The position numbers and the translations under genes were made by a program. The notes beneath the pieces are model-generated. The model saw nothing but the letters and a program-made list of their open reading frames with translations, was not told the origin of the DNA and ran no database searches. From positions 727,001 through 791,000 of the forward strand of contig NZ_CP004078.1 of assembly GCF_000612505.1 (NCBI RefSeq): a DNA stretch of 64,000 bases. Direction: 5' to 3'. How positions within the stretch are numbered: the stretch's first letter is position 1; every line of letters starts with the position of its first letter. This DNA comes from Paenibacillus sabinae T27. GTDB taxonomy: Bacteria; Bacillota; Bacilli; Paenibacillales; Paenibacillaceae. Below are positions 7,819 to 17,095 of the stretch, one piece after another.

Positions 7819-9043
7819 CCATTCATGGAGTAATCCGTTTTTGCCGACTGGGGGAGCGGAGAAGATTTATCTCCTCATCGAAGCACATGGGGTTGGAAGG
7901 ATGAATGACGCCAAAAACCGCGCTCCGATCAATCTTTCTCTGGTATTGGACCGCAGTGGGTCCATGTCGGGAGTGCCGTTGATGTACAGCAAAAAAGCGT
8001 GTCGGTTTGTAGCTGATCAGATGAATGTCAATGATTTACTCAGTCTAGTTGCATTTGATGACCATGTCAGAACCGTTTTACCGCCTGCAAAAGTGATGCA
8101 TAAGGATCTGATCAAGCAGCGTATTGATACAATTGAAGCTGGTGGAACAACGAATCTCAGCGGAGGCTTGATTGAAGGTGCGCAGTATGTCCAGAAGAAC
8201 AAGGCCGAAGGGATGGTGAACCGTGTAATTCTATTGTCTGACGGCCATGCCAACGAAGGGATCACGGATCGCGAGAAGCTGTTTGCAATTGCAAAGGAAT
8301 ACCGTTCTTCTGGTGTTGGGATCAGTGCTATGGGCGTCGGAGACGGTTTCGATGAAGAATTGATGGAAGGCATTGCGGAGCATGGCGGCGGAAACTTCTA
8401 CTTTATCGATAAGGCAGATGACATTCCTTCGATTTTTCAACAAGAGTTACAAGGGCTGCTATCCGTAGTCGCTCAGAATCTCAAGCTTAGGCTGATCCCA
8501 TCGGGTGGAACACAAATTGTCGGACTTTACGGGTATCCGGTGGATGATCAAGAAGGGCATCCTATTATCCACGCCGGCGACCTTTATCAGGATGAGGTAA
8601 AGTCCGTTCTCGTAGAATTGGCTTTTCATCCTCATACGCAGGGTGAGCATAATGTTCTCCAATTATCCTGGGAGTACGTTGATGTCACGGAGAACGCTGC
8701 ATCTTGCAGCATTACCTTTGATGTAATGGCTGTTTTCACGTCGGATATCAATTTGCTAAACGTGCCCAAAAATTCCGAAGTGGTACAGCAGGTTGAACTG
8801 ACCAAATCTGCGAAAGTCATCGAAGAAGCCATGGCAGCGTTCGATCAGGGGGATATGGAACAAGGTCAGAAACTGCTGAAAGCTCAGGCTGATCAAATGC
8901 TTCAAATGTCCGTCACCATGAGCAGCCCGGTCATGGCCGAAGAATCAGCGAAGCTATACAATCAGCTAGAGAATTTCGAGTATTCCAGCAAGAAGCGTAA
9001 GGAGCTACATCAAGAAAAGTATCGCCGGATGAAACGAAAATAG
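7796..9043 (+). CDS. von Willebrand factor A domain protein, 415 aa
   Basis: The VWA domain spans residues ~35-215. The MIDAS metal site is intact: LDRSGSMSG (DxSxS), the Thr in AGGTTNLSGG, and the Asp in LLSDGHANEG. The C-terminal ~200 residues form a beta-rich segment and a helical tail ending in a basic stretch. No signal peptide or membrane segment, so it is cytoplasmic, unlike many BatA-type VWA proteins. AAAGGAG precedes the ATG. VWA domains build multi-protein assemblies by metal-dependent contacts; with only a 117-aa partner the target is unclear. Confidence 0.88.
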   Translation: MNQPVLFNHSWSNPFLPTGGAEKIYLLIEAHGVGRMNDAKNRAPINLSLVLDRSGSMSGVPLMYSKKACRFVADQMNVNDLLSLVAFDDHVRTVLPPAKVMHKDLIKQRIDTIEAGGTTNLSGGLIEGAQYVQKNKAEGMVNRVILLSDGHANEGITDREKLFAIAKEYRSSGVGISAMGVGDGFDEELMEGIAEHGGGNFYFIDKADDIPSIFQQELQGLLSVVAQNLKLRLIPSGGTQIVGLYGYPVDDQEGHPIIHAGDLYQDEVKSVLVELAFHPHTQGEHNVLQLSWEYVDVTENAASCSITFDVMAVFTSDINLLNVPKNSEVVQQVELTKSAKVIEEAMAAFDQGDMEQGQKLLKAQADQMLQMSVTMSSPVMAEESAKLYNQLENFEYSSKKRKELHQEKYRRMKRK

Positions 9044-9179
9044 TGAATGGTCCCCTATGCCAGAAGAGCCAGGCCCGGTTGGACTATTGGAGTGTCGAAA
9101 AGTGAGAATCTTGGTCTGAATTTAGAAGGAGAATCGCCTAATTTGAAGAATAGGTAAGTGTTAATCATCATCTTGATAA

Positions 9180-9225
9180 AAACTTACGTTTAGTGGCAAG
9201 GATCTGACGAAGAGCGCTATATAAT
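9180..9225 (+). promoter_or_regulatory. Shared defence promoter, divergent copy 2
   Basis: AAACTTACGTTT then AGTGGCA, TGAC 6 nt later, and a perfect TATAAT at 9220. Spacing to the -10 is 21 nt rather than 22. It is the weakest of the five copies but keeps the same order of elements ahead of the Cys-rich gene. Confidence 0.45.
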
Positions 9226-9255
9226 GGCTATACAGTGATATGGGGGCGAAAAGCC

Positions 9256-9837
9256 GTGAAGAAGTATTTGCTCTGTAACGAGAATAAGCGATGTTCCTGC
9301 TGCGGTTCAAGCCTACAACTGACGAGGAAGAAGGCTCTATGGTATTACCAGCGAACGCAGACATCGGTGGAGAGACAGACGAATATTTTTCACTGCAAGA
9401 TATGTCGGTTGGACTATGTTATGCAGGGTTATCATGTGGATGATTCCGGTTGGGAGCGTCTGGAGCTGCCGATTACGGCGCTCTCCTCCGTAGACATCTA
9501 TCGGGGAGGATCTAATAAGCGTAGTTCTGAAGTAAGGACCTATATCGATCCGACCTTGAAGAAGCAGGCCAACAAGCCAATGACTCCGAAATCTGAAATG
9601 AATCAATCCCGTCAGCAGGGTGCGGCTTCCAATAACAGGCCTAAAGAACAGGATCCCAAGAAGCTGAAGGGGATTAAGAGAAGCTATAGCGAGTACCGTA
9701 ATTGCGGCAATTGTGACTTCTATATAAAGGGTATGTGTAGGACTCACTCCTTGATGACGTTAAGTGATGAAGTCTGTAGCAGATTTAAACATTATCGAAA
9801 AAGGGAAGTCTTCGGCGGGGCATTCTCACCAAGATAA
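9256..9837 (+). CDS. Cys-rich, zinc-ribbon-like protein, 193 aa
   Basis: GTG at 9256 is chosen because GGGGGC lies ~10 nt upstream; a GTG at 9235 would leave almost no leader after the TATAAT. Residues ~7-60 hold CSCCGSS and, 40 residues on, CKIC, a probable zinc-binding pair. A polar linker rich in K, Q and P follows. A second cluster, CGNCDFYIKGMC and later EVCSRF, closes the protein. The architecture of two metal-binding knuckles joined by a disordered linker suggests a nucleic-acid or protein-binding adaptor. No family recognised. Confidence 0.7.
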   Translation: MKKYLLCNENKRCSCCGSSLQLTRKKALWYYQRTQTSVERQTNIFHCKICRLDYVMQGYHVDDSGWERLELPITALSSVDIYRGGSNKRSSEVRTYIDPTLKKQANKPMTPKSEMNQSRQQGAASNNRPKEQDPKKLKGIKRSYSEYRNCGNCDFYIKGMCRTHSLMTLSDEVCSRFKHYRKREVFGGAFSPR

Positions 9838-9895
9838 ACTGATGAATCTATCATTTATAGATAAGCAAGACATATCATTAGGGAGGATCAAGACC

Positions 9896-10220
9896 TTGCA
9901 TGTAGTTGAAATGTGGGATCGAATCATCGAGCGTGCTAATAGCCAACCTTTTGAGATTCACCGTCCCACAAAACAAAAGGGCACCATTGTGGTTTCGAGT
10001 CAGTACTGATGGAACTACACTTATCATCAGTCAAGCAAAGGATAACATACCAAGTTCCACTCTGAAAATGCCCAGGACGATTACGTTTGAAGAATTTGAG
10101 AGAGTATTTCCTTATTATCATTTACGGCTTAACGGGACTTCTGTAAGTCAAGAAGCCGTACGCAAATCGGTAAATACGGTTTACATTTATGGGTTAATTG
10201 CAGATACGCTAGCGAATTAG
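9896..10220 (+). pseudogene. Frameshifted ~105-aa gene of unknown function
   Basis: GGGAGG at 9881 leads to a TTG start at 9896 and the reading HVVEMWDRIIERANSQPFEI up to KQKGTIVVSSQY-stop near 10009. One frame over, the text continues as VSTDGTTLIISQAKD, then MPRTITFEEFERVFPYY, to a stop at 10218-10220, directly before a terminator. The join is smooth at ~10000, so one indel has split a single gene. Programmed frameshifting is possible, but there is no slippery run at the join. Function unknown. Confidence 0.6.
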
Positions 10221-10248
10221 ACTATATGTTAATCACAATAATTGATGT

Positions 10249-10282
10249 ACCTCGCTTGATCCAAAGCGAGGTATTTCGTTTT
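10249..10282 (+). terminator. Terminator before the AddB-like operon
   Basis: ACCTCGCTT / AAGCGAGGT, a perfect 9-bp stem, followed by ATTTCGTTTTCT. It sits 3 nt before the next shared promoter copy, as at 7345. Confidence 0.82.
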
Positions 10283-10284
10283 CT

Positions 10285-10332
10285 AGAACGTACATTCGCT
10301 GACATACTGCTGCCCATAGGAAGTCTTAAAAT
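10285..10332 (+). promoter_or_regulatory. Shared defence promoter, copy 3
   Basis: AGAACGTACATTCG, then CTGACA, 6 nt, TGCC, 12 nt, -10 box TAAAAT at 10327. Spacing 22 nt, identical to copy 1. About 97 nt of leader follow before the AddB-like start. Confidence 0.7.
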
Positions 10333-10429
10333 AAGGATAAGACTCACCTTCAGTTCCGGTTAGTGGAAGGGAAGAAGGTGTGTTTTAGAGAATTTAGGTA
10401 TATTGGATTATTCGTAAGGGGGATTTAAC

Positions 10430-13327
10430 ATGGATCTGATCGATCGGTTGTATCAGAAAATCAACGAGGCTCCATTGTCTCCGAAAGTGTTGCTGGCCAG
10501 ATCCTATGCCCAAGGACAACAACTGCTCGAGCAGATATGCAAGCGTTATGGAGCTGTCTTTAACGTAGAAGTGCAGACTCTTCGCGGAATAGTGACCGCA
10601 AAAACAAAGTCAGAGCTGTTTCGCAGAAAAATCAGTCTGCTTGATGAGGGGCAGGCGGTTTGGGTTGTCCGTGAGTTGATGAAGCAGTTGGCCATAGAGA
10701 ATCCGATGACTTATATAAACGAGTCCATGCTGAAGCCGGGTATCGTCAATCAAGTGAATCGTGTTATATCCGATATGCGGTTGGCCGGTCTTCGTTCTGA
10801 TGAAGTGAAGGCGGAGTGTTTCACGAATCTGCATAAAGGCAAATATTTGAAAAGATTGCTAGCATCCTATGAGACGTATCTGAAGGAAAATGGACGGACG
10901 GATGTTGCCGGACTGGCTGACTACTTGAAACCAGGAGGGGACGAAACCGTCTATCTGGCGTTTGTTCCAACAGGGTGGACGTTGGTGGAACGGAACATGA
11001 TCCACAAACTGTCGGGGGATCGTTTCTGCTTCCTAGATTCGGATGCTCCATTTTATAAAAACGAAGACTTCTCAACCAATAGATTTTCGATGTTCCGGGC
11101 GACAGGAAGTTTAGCGGAGGTCAGAGAGGGTTTTCGAAGAATACTATCGGACCATGCGGCTCTTGATCGAATGGAAATCATTTTGTCTGATTATGAGCAT
11201 TATGCACCCATTATTCACTCGCATGCCGAAGCACTAGGCGTCGCATATACGCTGTCGAACGGGCTGCCGCTTGTATTTTGTGATGCTGGGAAAGCGGTTG
11301 TAGGTGCACTTGATTGGATTGCAGAAGGCTTCCCGGTAAAGAGGCTTGCGGAAATACTGCGACATGGCTATATTTCGTTTTCAGATGAACGCTGGTCTCG
11401 CACCGATTGGATTCGTTTGCTGGAGAAGTCCGGTATTGGTTGGGGGAGGGAACGGTATCTTGCATTACTTCGTCCAGAACGACTGAGTGAGGAAGAGCGG
11501 GAGCAAGGCACTGCTTTATTTACTTACGTGAAAGATTGGTTTGATCGGCTGCCCGAAGGCAATGAATGGAATCCGCTTATCCTGTTAGAGTGGTTGACGG
11601 ATTTTGTTCAGAAACATGTGCCGGCACGGTCACTGGATGATGCAAATGTAGGAGCAACGTTGAGGGAGATGAAGAAGCATTACTCAGCAAGTCCATCTGA
11701 ACCAATGCCGATGGATTTGGCTGTTCAGTACGTGAAAGAGATGTTAGCAGGGATTCGTATTCGCGTCACGGCAACACCGAAACCGGGTGCGATTCACATT
11801 AGCTCTCTGCAAAACGGCGGGTGGAGCGGGAGAGACCGGACTTGGATCTTGGGTATGGATGAGAGAACTTGGAGTATATCTGCAGTACAAGACCCTCTTC
11901 TCTTGGACCAAGAACGTATTACGCTGTCTAAGCACTTGGAGCCTGCCAAGGAACGTGCGAAGAATGTCAGGAGCGAACGTGAGTCCCGGCTGTCTCAAAT
12001 TCGGGGCGAGATATGGTTAAGCTATTCCTCTTATGATGTAGGTGAGCAAAAGAGCCAAGGTCCAGCTTTTGAAATGCTTCAAGTTCTGCGGCTGCAGTCA
12101 GGGGATTCGTCATTAGATTTTGGTGCATTGGAGCACTCATTAGGTGAACCTTACAGTGTTATGGAAATCATGCATGCCGCTGAGCTAGCTGCTTCGTTTG
12201 ACGAAATCGATGCCTGGACCATACTTCTCCACGAATCGAACGGTAAATCAAAGGATGGCAGGCAGATTATTCTCCAGACATATCCTCATCTTGCTGCGGG
12301 TTACCAAGCTCAAAATTACCGTCTGAATGAGAAGCTATCAGCGTATGACGGGTGGTTGGAAATCGACACGTTTGCAAATTCTACTGATTTAGATAGCATT
12401 CAGCGCCGAGATACCATAAGTGTAAGTCAGTTGGAGAAGTATGCTAGCTGTGGGCTGCAATACTATTTTTATTATGTCTTGAAGCTTCGTCCCAAGGAAG
12501 TCTCGGAATTTGATCGGACCCGCTGGCTGCAAGCAAGCGAAAGAGGCTCCTTACTGCACGACGTGTTTAGAAGGTACTTAGAGGATGTTACGAACAAGGG
12601 AACGAAACGGGGTGTACATAACAGAGGCCGGTTGGCTGAAATAATGGAAATAGTGATCAGAGAGAACGAGCTGTGCATCCCTGCTCCTAATATGCATGTA
12701 TTCGCCAAGGAGTGTGAGGAAATCCGGCGTGATGTGGAAATCTTTTATCTCAATGAAGTCGGTAAAACGGATCAACCATGCTTCTTCGAATTGGAGCTCA
12801 CGACCCATGATGGAGAGCCAATAGAGATTAATTTGTCCAGTGGCATTCGATTTAAGCTGAAGGGCTTCGTCGATCGGGTCGATCGAATAGGACCACACGA
12901 GTACCGCATTATTGATTATAAAACGGGCAGCACCAGTAAGTACAAGGCTACAGAATATTTCAGCGGCGGAACTCAGCTGCAGCATGCTATCTATTCCATT
13001 GCTGTAGAGCAATGGCTCCGCGAAACGGGAAAAGACCCTGAAGCCAAGGTTACTGAGGCCGAATACTATTTCCCGACAGAGCGTGGGCGTGGCGAGAATG
13101 TAAGGCGAACTCAGAACCGGAGAGAAGAGCTGACTGCCATCGTTGCTAATTTGCTGGAATCCCGGAATAGAGGGATCTACGTCCCGGCCAAGGACTCGAA
13201 GGTCTGCGGGTGGTGTGATTACCAAGCCGTGTGCGGGTCTCATGTGGAGTGGATGGTAGGCAAACGGGAGTCGTCTGTAAATGCTGATATTTTAAATACG
13301 CTGCTAGAGGTGGAGAGACATGGTTGA
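10430..13327 (+). CDS. AddB-like PD-(D/E)XK nuclease subunit, 965 aa
   Basis: The C-terminal third (residues ~660-945) is a RecB/AddB-family nuclease: ERGSLLHDVFRR (active-site His), IDYKTGS (D-x-K), QLQHAIYS, plus four cysteines (YASCGLQ near 670 and CGWCDYQAVCG near 925), the Fe-S arrangement of AddB. The N-terminal two thirds resemble the helicase-like part of AddB, but the start VLLARSYAQGQQLLEQ shows no GxxGxGKS P-loop, so it probably does not hydrolyse ATP there. GGGGG precedes the ATG. It overlaps the AddA-like gene by 8 nt. Together they should process DNA ends as a helicase-nuclease. This pair lies in a defence island and may be separate from a housekeeping addAB elsewhere. Confidence 0.85.
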   Translation: MDLIDRLYQKINEAPLSPKVLLARSYAQGQQLLEQICKRYGAVFNVEVQTLRGIVTAKTKSELFRRKISLLDEGQAVWVVRELMKQLAIENPMTYINESMLKPGIVNQVNRVISDMRLAGLRSDEVKAECFTNLHKGKYLKRLLASYETYLKENGRTDVAGLADYLKPGGDETVYLAFVPTGWTLVERNMIHKLSGDRFCFLDSDAPFYKNEDFSTNRFSMFRATGSLAEVREGFRRILSDHAALDRMEIILSDYEHYAPIIHSHAEALGVAYTLSNGLPLVFCDAGKAVVGALDWIAEGFPVKRLAEILRHGYISFSDERWSRTDWIRLLEKSGIGWGRERYLALLRPERLSEEEREQGTALFTYVKDWFDRLPEGNEWNPLILLEWLTDFVQKHVPARSLDDANVGATLREMKKHYSASPSEPMPMDLAVQYVKEMLAGIRIRVTATPKPGAIHISSLQNGGWSGRDRTWILGMDERTWSISAVQDPLLLDQERITLSKHLEPAKERAKNVRSERESRLSQIRGEIWLSYSSYDVGEQKSQGPAFEMLQVLRLQSGDSSLDFGALEHSLGEPYSVMEIMHAAELAASFDEIDAWTILLHESNGKSKDGRQIILQTYPHLAAGYQAQNYRLNEKLSAYDGWLEIDTFANSTDLDSIQRRDTISVSQLEKYASCGLQYYFYYVLKLRPKEVSEFDRTRWLQASERGSLLHDVFRRYLEDVTNKGTKRGVHNRGRLAEIMEIVIRENELCIPAPNMHVFAKECEEIRRDVEIFYLNEVGKTDQPCFFELELTTHDGEPIEINLSSGIRFKLKGFVDRVDRIGPHEYRIIDYKTGSTSKYKATEYFSGGTQLQHAIYSIAVEQWLRETGKDPEAKVTEAEYYFPTERGRGENVRRTQNRREELTAIVANLLESRNRGIYVPAKDSKVCGWCDYQAVCGSHVEWMVGKRESSVNADILNTLLEVERHG

Positions 13328-16300
13328 ATTAAATGGCCTTATGGCACCTGCAGATCAGGCTGACCGTGATCGGATCCTTACGGATTTGGATACGACGTTG
13401 CTTGTTGAGGCAGGAGCTGGATCAGGTAAAACGACCAGTTTGGTTGGCAGACTTCTTGCGCTGATCGAATCCGGTGTTAACGTTAGGCAAATCGCCGCCA
13501 TTACGTTCACCAACAAAGCTGCAGACGAGATGAAGGAACGTTTCAGACTGACTTTGGAGAAAGCCTATCGGAGATCATCGGAGGGTTCTATAGTCCGTGA
13601 GCGATTGTCCGAGGCGCTGGGGAATCTTGATCTGATCTTTATCGGGACTATCCATTCTTTCTGTGGATCGTTATTGCGCGAGCGTCCCATTGAGGCAGGG
13701 CTGGATCCTTCTTTTGAAGAAATGGACGAAGTAAGCGATAAGCGATTCCGAGCGATTTGTTGGGATGAATACATGGCTGAGCTGGATAAAGAAGCACGGT
13801 TACAATTCGAAGAGTTATTGTCACTGCGGGTGGATGTGAACACACTTCGGGATGTATTTAACCGTGTGTCTTTGTTTACGGATGTTGAGCTTCCTTGTGA
13901 GGTGCGGGAGCGGCCGGGCTTTGATCGAATTCGGGATACACTGTTTCCTTTGCTCGATGCTGCAGCGCCTTATATTCCGACAGTGGAGCCTGAAAAGGGC
14001 TGGGATACGGTTCAGAGACTTGTCCGACAGACGCGTCAGAAGATGCGTTACATCGACTTGTCGGATGATATGCGAATGCTCGAGATCGCCAAAGAGTTTG
14101 ACCGCAAGCTCGACGTGACGCTGAACAGGTGGACATCCAAAGAACATGCCGGCGAGATGAAGAGAAGTTTTTCCGAATGGCAGTTCAACGTACTCTTTCC
14201 GTTCCTTCAGGCATGGCGTGAATATATGTATCCGAAGCTGATCTGCTTCGTTCGGCCTGTGCTTGATGATTACAAGGCACGTCGCTATGCCGCGGGCAAA
14301 ATGAATTTTCAGGACTTGCTCATGGAAGCTGCCAAGCTTGTACGTGAGAATAGTGAAGTAAGAGACTATTTCGCCGAACGATACCAGAGGCTGCTTGTCG
14401 ATGAATTTCAAGATACCGATCCGATTCAAGCGGAGCTGATTTTTCTGCTAACGGGGAACTCTGCAGACGGGGGATTCGAGAAAAACTGGCGGCGGCTTAC
14501 CCCGCGGCTAGGTTCTTTGTTCGTGGTCGGGGATCCGAAACAGTCCATCTATCGTTTCCGCAGGGCGGATATTTCCATATATAACGAAGTCAAGGCGCGC
14601 ATCCTGGAGTGCGGTGCGGTTTGTCGTCTAACAGCTAATTTCCGTTCGGTACATTCCATTGGCGATTTCATCAATGGTCAGTTTGTCGGCACGTTCCCGT
14701 CTTCGGAAACGGAGGTCCAGGCTCCTTTTGTTAAGATGGAGACACGTGCCGATGATCCCAAAGGTGCTCGTAAACCGCCACATGGGATTTATGTCCTTAA
14801 TTATCCCAAAATGCCAGGAGGCAAAGCTGTAGTCGCTCAAACAGATGCCGAGCAGATTGCACGATATATATCGTGGGCGTGTCACAATGGCAATTTACAG
14901 ATTTTAGATCGTGATGGAGAAACCCGAAATGCGGTTCCGAGTGATTTTCTGATTCTAACTAAAACGAGGGAGTTCATCCACCTGTACGCAGAACAGCTGG
15001 ATTTGTTGGGCATACCGGCTGATACTTCGGGCAGCACAACGGTTTATGAGGAGCAGCTGGCATTACTGCAACTGGCACGGTATTTAGAGGATTTCGCTGA
15101 TAAACCGGCTCTACTCGCAGTCATGCGCGGCATGCTGTTTGGCTTAAGTGATCGGCAATTATGGGCCTATAAGCAGGAGGGATTTTCGTTCTCCTTATTT
15201 GACTTGCCGGCATTGGAAGCATGCAGTGATGAGGCCAAGGCAGTAGTTACGGTACTTGGAAGGCTTCGGAAATATAAAGGGTGGATTCGCACGTTAAGCG
15301 CGGCCACCGCGTTCAGCAGAATCGTGGATGATCTCGGTATTCTGCCATACGTGTCGACGCTGCCGGCAGGCTCTGTTCGCGCGGGGACGCTGGTGAGAAT
15401 GCTGCAGCTGTTATATGGAGATCTTGCGGTGAGTTCAAGCTGGTCGGAATTGTGTCGATTGATCGAGCACATACTCGCGGATCGAGGGATGGAGACATCG
15501 AGCCTTTACGCCGGCGGCAACCAGGCTGTCCGGATTATGAATCTGCATAAAGCCAAAGGACTAGAAGCACCCGTAGTGTTCTTGGCCTGTCCCTGCGGGG
15601 AGTCTGATCATGATGCGACGCAGTATATTGATCGTTCCGCCGATCCGGCTGCAGGTTACTTTACGATAAGTAAATCGATCGGAGAGTTCAAAAAGGAAGT
15701 GATCGCTCAACCCTTAGGCTGGAGTGAGATGAACGAACGGGAGCGGGCTTTCTACAATGCAGAGAAAGACCGGTTGCTCTATGTCGCGGCTACACGTCCA
15801 AAGCAGATGTTGGTCATCAGTCTTTATCCTGATCAGCCGGCGAACTGCCCTTGGATATCGCTTGTAGATGGTATGGATTTCGCGCGTGAGCTTGATGTGC
15901 CGGCGATGAAGCCGGAGAAGAAGACTGAGTTGACAGTGGGGCCGGATTTGCAAAACGTGGCGAAAATTCGTAAACAGAGGTTAGATGTGATTGCTAATCC
16001 TACCTATGCGGTTATGTCAGTTACCGGTCAAACCAAAGCAACTGGAGATAAGCCGGAATGGTCCGCGGAAGGTAAAGGAATGGCATTTGGAAGCGTTGTT
16101 CACCGTACTATTGAGCTGCTAGGCAAGGGATTACCGGAGTCGGAACTCGAGGATACTGTACGATTTTTAGCAGATGAGGAAGGCTTGGTTGCGGATCTCA
16201 TAAGCGAAGCCACTCGGGTTGTAAGAAACGTAATAACCAGCGAACTCTGGCAGCGTAGCCTGCGCGCTCGCCGACGCTTATTTGAGGTGCCGCTGATGAT

Positions 16301-16619
16301 TCGAAAGAATGCCGATAAAGTCAGCGTATTTAGCGATGTTGGGGAAGCTGGATCAGGGGTTGCGGACGAATTGGAAGGAACAGGTTCAAATAAGTATACA
16401 TATGTTCGTGGAGTCATTGATTTCCTCTTCGAGGAAGAGGATGGCTGGGTTATTGTTGATTTCAAGACGGACAGTTTAACAGAAGAGAAGCTGCAATCGT
16501 TCATTGACTTCTACCGGCCGCAGGTGCAGGCTTATACGTCGGAATGGGCAGAGACTTTTGGTTATAAGGTGAAAGAAGCTGGGTTGTATTTTGCCCAGTT
16601 AGGAATATGGGCTAAATGA
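13320..16619 (+). CDS. AddA/UvrD-like helicase-nuclease, 1099 aa
   Basis: A full set of SF1A motifs is visible: EAGAGSGKTTSL (Walker A, ~residue 33), AAITFTNKAADEM (Ia), VDEFQDTDPIQ (II, ~360), GDPKQSIYRFRRADI (III), TANFRSV (IV), MNLHKAKGLEAPVVF (V, ~740), YVAATRPKQML (VI). The C-terminal ~200 residues are a RecB-type nuclease: FGSVVHRTIELL, IVDFKTDS, PQVQAYTSEW. This is the domain order of AddA/RecB, somewhat shorter than B. subtilis AddA. It is translated from an ATG inside the end of the AddB-like gene. It is expected to unwind and degrade linear DNA together with that partner. Confidence 0.88.
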   Translation: MVELNGLMAPADQADRDRILTDLDTTLLVEAGAGSGKTTSLVGRLLALIESGVNVRQIAAITFTNKAADEMKERFRLTLEKAYRRSSEGSIVRERLSEALGNLDLIFIGTIHSFCGSLLRERPIEAGLDPSFEEMDEVSDKRFRAICWDEYMAELDKEARLQFEELLSLRVDVNTLRDVFNRVSLFTDVELPCEVRERPGFDRIRDTLFPLLDAAAPYIPTVEPEKGWDTVQRLVRQTRQKMRYIDLSDDMRMLEIAKEFDRKLDVTLNRWTSKEHAGEMKRSFSEWQFNVLFPFLQAWREYMYPKLICFVRPVLDDYKARRYAAGKMNFQDLLMEAAKLVRENSEVRDYFAERYQRLLVDEFQDTDPIQAELIFLLTGNSADGGFEKNWRRLTPRLGSLFVVGDPKQSIYRFRRADISIYNEVKARILECGAVCRLTANFRSVHSIGDFINGQFVGTFPSSETEVQAPFVKMETRADDPKGARKPPHGIYVLNYPKMPGGKAVVAQTDAEQIARYISWACHNGNLQILDRDGETRNAVPSDFLILTKTREFIHLYAEQLDLLGIPADTSGSTTVYEEQLALLQLARYLEDFADKPALLAVMRGMLFGLSDRQLWAYKQEGFSFSLFDLPALEACSDEAKAVVTVLGRLRKYKGWIRTLSAATAFSRIVDDLGILPYVSTLPAGSVRAGTLVRMLQLLYGDLAVSSSWSELCRLIEHILADRGMETSSLYAGGNQAVRIMNLHKAKGLEAPVVFLACPCGESDHDATQYIDRSADPAAGYFTISKSIGEFKKEVIAQPLGWSEMNERERAFYNAEKDRLLYVAATRPKQMLVISLYPDQPANCPWISLVDGMDFARELDVPAMKPEKKTELTVGPDLQNVAKIRKQRLDVIANPTYAVMSVTGQTKATGDKPEWSAEGKGMAFGSVVHRTIELLGKGLPESELEDTVRFLADEEGLVADLISEATRVVRNVITSELWQRSLRARRRLFEVPLMIRKNADKVSVFSDVGEAGSGVADELEGTGSNKYTYVRGVIDFLFEEEDGWVIVDFKTDSLTEEKLQSFIDFYRPQVQAYTSEWAETFGYKVKEAGLYFAQLGIWAK

Positions 16620-16880
16620 GGCAGTGGTGTAAGGTCCGTTATGTATGCCACTTCCCCCAAATTGGTGATTACTTCTTCTTAAACGAAGAGGAATTCGTTA
16701 CTTCTGGGATGGGCTAGTACAGGTTGAATCTATGTAAGTGTAGTTATATGGAATGTAATAAACTAGAGAATATAAGAGGACATTTTGTATTGATGTCGAA
16801 TCTAATTCTAGGGAAGCTAGTCCTTCAGTCACAGGAATGCCAAAGCATGGCTTTTTATGAAGAGCATTATATAACCATTT

Positions 16881-16921
16881 GGCGCAACTGTTCAGCTTGA
16901 CGGGACATTTGCGTCTTTTTC
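16881..16921 (+). terminator. Terminator in the gap after the AddA-like gene
   Basis: GGCGCAA-c-TG pairs with CA-t-TTGCGTC and is followed by TTTTTCTT. The rest of 16620-17095 holds no convincing gene (a 49-codon ORF from 16750 runs through this hairpin and is not accepted). TATGAT near 16973 may be the -10 of the following operon. Confidence 0.6.
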
Positions 16922-17095
16922 TTGTCGGATCACAAGTGTTTCAAGACAGTCATGTAATCTAACAAATATTGTTATGATAATGTGCTATTTCTTATGGTAT
17001 ATCCAGCGAGTACATAAAAGTGAAAGATACGATATCCCACGTCCCATTAATCTTGGCGTCTAATCTAGGATAAGGGAAAAGGAAGGAACTTATAT

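Noticed and set aside
16750..16899. 49-codon ORF in the gap after the AddA-like gene
   Set aside because: No ribosome site, and it runs into the terminator stem.
16931..16978. Possible sixth shared promoter copy before the DUF499 operon (CACAAGTGTTTCAAGACA ... TATGAT)
   Set aside because: The GTTTC..GACA part fits, but the first half-site is poor, the TG.C element is missing and the -10 is 24 nt away, so I do not count it.
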